From NCBI GenBank assembly GCA_017632095.1, contig JAGBSA010000199.1, positions 1 to 11,565 on the forward strand: a DNA stretch of 11,565 bases. The letters run 5' to 3'. The number at the start of each line of letters is the position of its first letter. The first letter of the stretch is position 1. The position numbers and the translations under genes are program-made. The notes under the pieces were generated by a model. That model was not told the origin of the DNA. It saw nothing but the letters and a program-made list of their open reading frames with translations, and searched no databases. This document shows, piece by piece, positions 6,893 through 11,565 of this stretch. The stretch is from Bacteroidales bacterium (GTDB taxonomy: Bacteria > Bacteroidota > Bacteroidia > Bacteroidales > P3).

Positions 6893-9178
6893 ATGAAAAG
6901 AACATTATTAGCGTTGGCGTTGTTGCTTGGTACTAGTGGAGCTTTTGCACAAATAGGTATCAAGGCAGATGCTCTTAAAGTAACGCCTAAGACAAGTGTT
7001 GAAAGATCAGAAATTTATCAACACGTTAAAAAACAAAAGCAAAACAATGGAAGAAAAGATTTGAATGTTACAGCATTCTGTGATTTCTCTGATGCTTCTG
7101 CATTTACATCTTACACAACTATCACAGGAATGGGTTGGAAGGTAATGCCGGATATGAACTCTACATGGGGACCTGAAAATGATTTTATGTTCGTTAATTT
7201 CTTGGAATGTAATCAAGATGGTTTCTGGTTCTTTACCGAAGATTACGCATCAAGATTTAGCATGGCTCCATCTGGAGAAAACGGATTCGCATACTTAGAT
7301 ATGTTGGGAATTTGGAAAGCAGGAATGCATAATTCAGACCTTGAAGCGTCAATGACTTTCTCTACACCGCTTGAAACATACGGTTTGGGTGGAGTTGATA
7401 TTTATTTCAACCAATATTTGATGAGATTTAACAATGACCGTTATTTTGTTGATTGGAGTAATGACCCAACTTTCGCAACTTATGATTCAATCGAAATCAA
7501 CACAAGAGGTGTGGAAATGGACGTAAATACTTCTTTCTTGGGTACAAAACGTGTAACTCTTCCAGGAGGTACTTTCAATGCAAATGCTGTTGGAGCAACT
7601 GAAGATCAACAAACTTACATCAGATTGCGTGCAACTTCACCTGCTATAGAAGTTGGACAAAATCAACCTCACGGATATTTCTGGATAGTTGATGATATGT
7701 CTTATACAGAAGTTCCAGAAGATAGAGTTGAGGCTACTTTCTCTGCTTACTATGCAAATGCTTACCACATCATTCCAGAAGGTTTGCAAATGGATACCTT
7801 GGTTCACTATTCTATTCTTGAAAACACAGGTGCTAATGCTTACGAAAGAGCACAAGTCAAGAACATAATCAGCACAAGAACTATTGAAGGTGAAGGAGAA
7901 GAAGCTCACTATGTTTACACTTACCACAGCGAAAACGTTTCTGAAGAAGCTGCTTTGGCAAATGTAATGGAAAGAATTATTGAATATAACGAGGCTGAAC
8001 CTCCAGTTCCAATTGATACAACTCAACAACGTTACAAAGAATTCTACGCTTGGTCAAACACTTTGCCAAGTGAACTTGGAGAATACTCTATCGCAAGTGT
8101 TATCGCAGTAGGTGATGAAATTAAATCTAAATTAGACGATACTACTTTCTTCGAAGTTGCTGGTCCTATGGTTTCAAACGAAACTCACTATCGTTGGGCT
8201 AAGGATAGAGACCTTGCAGTTGAAAAAGGTATCTTTACTTATGGTTGGGTTTACCAAGATGGTTACAACTATTTAACAGACGATGCTCCTTACGGAATTG
8301 AAGGATATGAAGTTTGTTTGCCTTTCGCAACAAATGCAAACAACACAACTGAAAGATATATCAAGGGTGTTGAAGTAGTTCCTGCTTTGGACTCTTGTTT
8401 GGCTGGTTCAGTAATTAGAGCTAAATTGAGAATGTTTAACAATGGAGCAGACGGACAAGAAGTTACTTATGACAACATGATTATCGAAGTTGAAGATGAA
8501 TGGGGTATACCTGTTGAATCTTATGATTATCACGTTCAACCAAGCGATTTGAACAATGGTCTTTGTATTGATCCTGACTATTTGGACGTTATCGGACCAG
8601 AAGGAGAAACTGCGTTCAAGTCTATCTACATGGAATTCCCTAACAGCGTAAGATTGAACCCTGGTGATGTATATTATGCTTGTTATCAAATGGCTGAAAC
8701 TGGTAAATTCGCAGTTGCAACTGACGACTCTCAATTAGGAACATTCGGTTCAGGAGATGGTTACTGGCATACTTTGATGTTGGTATTCCAACCAAACATC
8801 AATGCTCGTTTTGCTTGGGGTGGTGATATCTACTCTCCATCTACAGCTGACGGAAAGACTCCTATGATTCGTATGATTTTGGGAACTACAGCTTCATTGC
8901 AAGAAGAAGTTGCTTTGACTTCATCTTTGAATGCTTATCCTAACCCTGCTGCTAACGAAACAACAATTTCTTACTCTTTGAACAGAAGTGGTGATGTTAA
9001 CATCGTTATCACTGACATCATGGGTAGAACTGTTAAGACTATGAACCAAGGTTCACAAGTTGCAGGAACTTCTTACAATGTTAATTTGAACACTACTGAC
9101 TTGGCAAACGGAACTTACTTCTACACATTGTCAGTTAATGGTGAAAAACAAACTAAGAAATTCGTTGTAAACAGATAA
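6893..9178 (+). CDS. Secreted T9SS cargo protein with C-terminal sorting domain, function unknown
   Basis: A 761-residue exported protein. It opens with a classical Sec signal peptide (MKR, a Leu/Ala core, then AFA before Gln20). It ends with a type A T9SS sorting domain (Por secretion tail) from about residue 678. That domain has AYPNPA at 681-686, then IVITDIMGRTVKT, NLNTTDLANGTYFYTL and a terminal KKFVVNR. Such proteins cross the outer membrane through T9SS and are anchored at the surface or released. The N-terminal third (FCDFSD..., DGFWFFTEDY, WIVDDMSY) looks like a beta-rich jelly-roll of the choice-of-anchor/cleaved-adhesin kind, but I see no catalytic motif. Codons favour GCT, ATC/ATT and TTG with few ATA, unlike the neighbours, suggesting high expression. 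It has its own promoter and terminator, so it is monocistronic. Confidence 0.88.
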   Translation: MKRTLLALALLLGTSGAFAQIGIKADALKVTPKTSVERSEIYQHVKKQKQNNGRKDLNVTAFCDFSDASAFTSYTTITGMGWKVMPDMNSTWGPENDFMFVNFLECNQDGFWFFTEDYASRFSMAPSGENGFAYLDMLGIWKAGMHNSDLEASMTFSTPLETYGLGGVDIYFNQYLMRFNNDRYFVDWSNDPTFATYDSIEINTRGVEMDVNTSFLGTKRVTLPGGTFNANAVGATEDQQTYIRLRATSPAIEVGQNQPHGYFWIVDDMSYTEVPEDRVEATFSAYYANAYHIIPEGLQMDTLVHYSILENTGANAYERAQVKNIISTRTIEGEGEEAHYVYTYHSENVSEEAALANVMERIIEYNEAEPPVPIDTTQQRYKEFYAWSNTLPSELGEYSIASVIAVGDEIKSKLDDTTFFEVAGPMVSNETHYRWAKDRDLAVEKGIFTYGWVYQDGYNYLTDDAPYGIEGYEVCLPFATNANNTTERYIKGVEVVPALDSCLAGSVIRAKLRMFNNGADGQEVTYDNMIIEVEDEWGIPVESYDYHVQPSDLNNGLCIDPDYLDVIGPEGETAFKSIYMEFPNSVRLNPGDVYYACYQMAETGKFAVATDDSQLGTFGSGDGYWHTLMLVFQPNINARFAWGGDIYSPSTADGKTPMIRMILGTTASLQEEVALTSSLNAYPNPAANETTISYSLNRSGDVNIVITDIMGRTVKTMNQGSQVAGTSYNVNLNTTDLANGTYFYTLSVNGEKQTKKFVVNR

Positions 9179-9201
9179 TAAAAACTCTGTTTCAAACATA
9201 C

Positions 9202-9240
9202 AAAAGAGGGGTGTCAAAAAAGGCACTCCTCTTTTTTTTT
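9202..9240 (+). terminator. Intrinsic terminator of the T9SS cargo gene
   Basis: A 14-bp stem (9202-9215 with 9222-9235, two G-T wobbles) has a loop of six A. The stem runs into nine consecutive T (9232-9240). It starts 24 nt after the stop codon. The A-rich left base of the stem gives it some bidirectional character. Confidence 0.93.
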
Positions 9241-9252
9241 GTTCCCTCTGAT

Positions 9253-9283
9253 TTTGTGAATAAGAATTTTTCTTGTAACTTTG
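9253..9283 (+). promoter_or_regulatory. Sigma-ABfr-type promoter of the M6 protease gene
   Basis: TTTG at 9253-9256, a 19-nt spacer and TAACTTTG at 9276-9283 fit the Bacteroidetes consensus. Transcription would start near 9290, about 29 nt before the ATG at 9319. There is no Shine-Dalgarno sequence; the leader is A-rich (AATAAAAAA). Confidence 0.78.
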
Positions 9284-9318
9284 CCATCTTGTTTTGAATA
9301 AAAAACCGGACTGAATTT

Positions 9319-11400
9319 ATGAAGAAAAACATAGGAATATTACTTGCATTGATTGCAATATCTATTGGTTCTGTATTTGCAAATCCAGCAGATACAACAA
9401 TGAAAACACAGATTCAAAAGGATAAAAGGGTGTTGGATTTCTATCTTTTTGGAGATGAGTGGGTGAATTGGGCTAAAACAACAGACGGATATACATTGGT
9501 GTTAAATGAGAACGGAGAATATTGTTATGCTTATCAAGATGCAGAACAAAAACTTCGAGCTTCAAATTTTGTTGCAACCAATCCTTCGGAGCGAACTGCT
9601 GAAGAAAACGCTTTTCTTAGAACTATATCAAAGGGATTGAAATATTCCACAAATCAAATAATAGAAACAAGGTCTAAAGTAGAAATTTCATTAAAAGCAT
9701 ATCCAACAACAGGAAGTAACAATTTGTTAGTTATCTTGGTGGAATTTCCGGACAGATTGTTCACATACACACAGACAGAATTCCAAAACCTAATGTCTCA
9801 ACCGGGTTATTCAGTTGATGGTTCAACTGGAAGTGTTAAGGAATATTTTCATGATTGTTCTATGGGACAACTTAATTTGAATCCAACCGTAGTAGGTCCT
9901 GTTACAATGAGTCATGAAATGGCATATTACGGAGCCCCGGGTCCAAGTTTTGTTGATGTGAATCCCAAGGCTATGGTTTCGGAAGCCTGTGCCTTGGTGG
10001 ACTCTCAGATAGATTTTACACAGTTTGACATGGATAATGACGGCTATATAGATGCGGTACATATTATTTTTGCAGGAGCACCTCAATCAAGAACAGGCGA
10101 AGTCAATGCAATATGGCCACATCGTTGGGCTGTAACAGAGTATGATGACGTTGCAAGGGTATTTGACGGCAAAACATTGGGAGATTACTCTTGTTCAGGT
10201 GAAAAAAGAGCTGCTTTGATGGACGGAGTTGGTACTATATGTCATGAATTCGGTCATGTGTTGGGATTACCTGACTTTTACGATACCGACTATGAAGAAA
10301 CAGGGGGAGATGCTCCGGCTTTATCGCAGTGGAGTGTGATGGCATCGGGAAGTTATAACAACAATGGTAATACGCCTGCCGGATTTAATGCAAACGAACG
10401 TTATAAGCTCGGTTGGTTGTCTTTAGATACATTGACAATAGCAGATAATTATTCATTACCATCTCTAATTGATAGCAACAAAGCCTATGTTATAACCACA
10501 CCATACGAAAACGAATACTTTATTTTGGAAAACAGATTGCAGACCTCTTGGGACGAACATATACCTGCAAGCGGTATGTTGATTTATCACATAAAAGACG
10601 AAGGAGATTATTGTATAAATTGTAATCCATCTTACCAACGTTGTGATATCGAGGAGGCTGACAGAAGCGAATCTTCAAATACTTTGGGTACAGACGTATT
10701 TCCAAATCCTCAAAGCAATAATTTCTTTACCGACTATGCAAATCCGAACAGTAAATTGTGGTCAGGCGAATCTCTAAACAAACCTGTAAACCAAATAACA
10801 AGAGATACAGTTGATGGAATGATATATTTTAACTTTATGATACCTGATAGTGCTGCTGTTATCGGAACCTTGAATAACAGGGAGACGATTTCAACAATAT
10901 CTATCAAACTTAATGGAGTTGAATACTATGAAGGTTTGTATGATTACACAATTAAAGGTTTTGCAATCGACACTCAAAGTAATTTTTCTACACAAAGTTT
11001 CTTTTCTGCCAACATACATAATGGCGATACTTTTGCTTTGGTTGCCAATAACTTAAATTACGCAACTGATTATTGGTATAGAGCTGCTTATGTTTCGGCT
11101 ATTGATACCGTTTATGGAAATGTGTATAATTTCCGCACAGGAGACGGACAACCAATATTGAGAACAATTAACGCAAGCAATGTTGGATTAACTTCATTTA
11201 CTGCAGGAGGAAAGAAACTTCAAGACGGCGATTTTCCAATATTGGAGTATGGAATATATTACGACACAATACAAAATTTAGATTCTACAAGCAATGTTAT
11301 ATCATTTCAAGGAGAATTGACGGAATTTAGTGTAAATATTGAAAATCTTGAACAAGCAACAAAATACTACTATGTCGCTTATTGTAAAACAGCTTTTTAA
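9319..11400 (+). CDS. Secreted M6-family zinc metalloprotease, C-terminally truncated
   Basis: A secreted endopeptidase of the M6 (immune inhibitor A-like) family, 693 residues as it stands. A Sec signal peptide (MKKN, hydrophobic core, VFA cut before Asn22) is followed by a propeptide-like region. The catalytic domain has an Asp-rich, calcium-binding-like DMDNDGYID (237-245). The zinc motif is HEFGHVLGLPD (309-319: His309, Glu310, His313, probable third ligand Asp319). WSVMASGSY (338-346) and NERYKLGW follow. Two fibronectin-III-like repeats come next. The first ends properly in YWYRAAYVSAIDTVYGNVY then FRTGD. The second stops at YYYVAYCKTAF, lacking the last strand, and no T9SS sorting domain follows although such proteases often carry one. 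If translated, it would reach the periplasm, but the T9SS export signal is gone. No other frame restores the domain, so this may be a broken gene. Confidence 0.88.
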   Translation: MKKNIGILLALIAISIGSVFANPADTTMKTQIQKDKRVLDFYLFGDEWVNWAKTTDGYTLVLNENGEYCYAYQDAEQKLRASNFVATNPSERTAEENAFLRTISKGLKYSTNQIIETRSKVEISLKAYPTTGSNNLLVILVEFPDRLFTYTQTEFQNLMSQPGYSVDGSTGSVKEYFHDCSMGQLNLNPTVVGPVTMSHEMAYYGAPGPSFVDVNPKAMVSEACALVDSQIDFTQFDMDNDGYIDAVHIIFAGAPQSRTGEVNAIWPHRWAVTEYDDVARVFDGKTLGDYSCSGEKRAALMDGVGTICHEFGHVLGLPDFYDTDYEETGGDAPALSQWSVMASGSYNNNGNTPAGFNANERYKLGWLSLDTLTIADNYSLPSLIDSNKAYVITTPYENEYFILENRLQTSWDEHIPASGMLIYHIKDEGDYCINCNPSYQRCDIEEADRSESSNTLGTDVFPNPQSNNFFTDYANPNSKLWSGESLNKPVNQITRDTVDGMIYFNFMIPDSAAVIGTLNNRETISTISIKLNGVEYYEGLYDYTIKGFAIDTQSNFSTQSFFSANIHNGDTFALVANNLNYATDYWYRAAYVSAIDTVYGNVYNFRTGDGQPILRTINASNVGLTSFTAGGKKLQDGDFPILEYGIYYDTIQNLDSTSNVISFQGELTEFSVNIENLEQATKYYYVAYCKTAF

Positions 11401-11439
11401 TAGAAAAACTCTTAATATTTTTCATTCGCCCACCGTCCT

Positions 11440-11565
11440 TTATTTTTTATTTGAAAAGATTTTTATAAATTTTGTAAATAAGGAGTTTTCCTTATTCTCC
11501 TCGTTAACTTTAAGTTGATTTAAAAGTTCCTCTTTTAAAGTTACCGAATTAAAATCGCGTTTAAT
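11440..11565 (-). CDS. Possible 3' end of an unidentified minus-strand gene (partial)
   Basis: Reading the minus strand from base 11565, 41 codons are open before TAA at 11442-11440. The peptide is hydrophilic (starts IKRDFNSVTLKEELLNQL, ends FIKIFSNKK) and looks like a plausible helical, basic protein C-terminus. I recognise no family. It would converge on the truncated protease gene, with only 39 nt between the two stops. A transposase or other mobile-element gene would fit the break next to it, but nothing in these 41 residues shows that. The stretch is short, very AT-rich and contains perfect short hairpins (11477-11496 and 11519-11539). Chance openness or non-coding structure therefore remains possible. 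Confidence 0.35.
   Translation of the reverse strand: MKRDFNSVTLKEELLNQLKVNEENKENSLFTKFIKIFSNKK

Noticed and set aside
11380..11460. Simple frameshift as the cause of the protease truncation
   Set aside because: The two other forward frames after 11390 give hydrophobic or basic sequence without the expected end of the Fn3-like repeat, so a one-base slip does not restore the domain.
1..11565. CRISPR array, tRNA, rRNA, riboswitch or phage genes
   Set aside because: I found no regularly spaced repeats, cloverleaf or rRNA-like sequence, and no phage or defence motif. The only gaps are short and are accounted for by promoters, terminators and inverted repeats, except the end of the window.

Overview
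The window is an AT-rich stretch of a Bacteroidetes chromosome, most likely from the order Bacteroidales. Four observations support this. Three promoters match the Bacteroidetes sigma-ABfr consensus (TTG, a 19-nt spacer, then TAnnTTTG). Leaders are A-rich and mostly lack Shine-Dalgarno sequences. A DUF4290 gene lies directly before murA. One secreted protein carries a C-terminal sorting domain of the type IX secretion system (T9SS). All complete genes are on the plus strand.

Layout: (1) 1-1131, the 3' two thirds of rny (RNase Y), closed by a strong intrinsic terminator. (2) 1243-6701, one promoter followed by a tight four-gene operon: a UvrD/PcrA-type helicase, a DUF4290 protein, murA (first committed step of peptidoglycan synthesis) and an arginase/formimidoylglutamase-fold protein. 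Gaps are 6 nt or less, apart from the helicase end. (3) 6702-6892, a gap with overlapping inverted repeats directly upstream of a sigma-ABfr promoter. (4) 6893-9240, a large T9SS-exported protein with codon use suggesting high expression, plus its terminator. (5) 9253-11400, a secreted M6-family metalloprotease with its own promoter. (6) 11401-11565, a very AT-rich tail that may hold the end of a minus-strand gene.

Two genes look damaged. The helicase frame stops at TGA 3541-3543, but the same frame continues for 18 codons that read like the missing end of the PcrA C-terminal domain, and it then stops in an ATGA overlap with the next start codon. This is best explained by a nonsense substitution (or a base-call error). 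The M6 protease ends inside its second fibronectin-III-like repeat and has no T9SS tail. No other frame restores the domain, so a rearrangement or insertion near 11390-11405 is likely.

I see no CRISPR array, tRNA, rRNA, prophage or defence system, and no clear new multi-gene system. The observations most worth a second look are the two gene breaks, an arginase-fold protein without recognisable metal ligands inside a murA operon, the Cys-to-Asp MurA active site, and the alternative hairpins upstream of the T9SS cargo gene.
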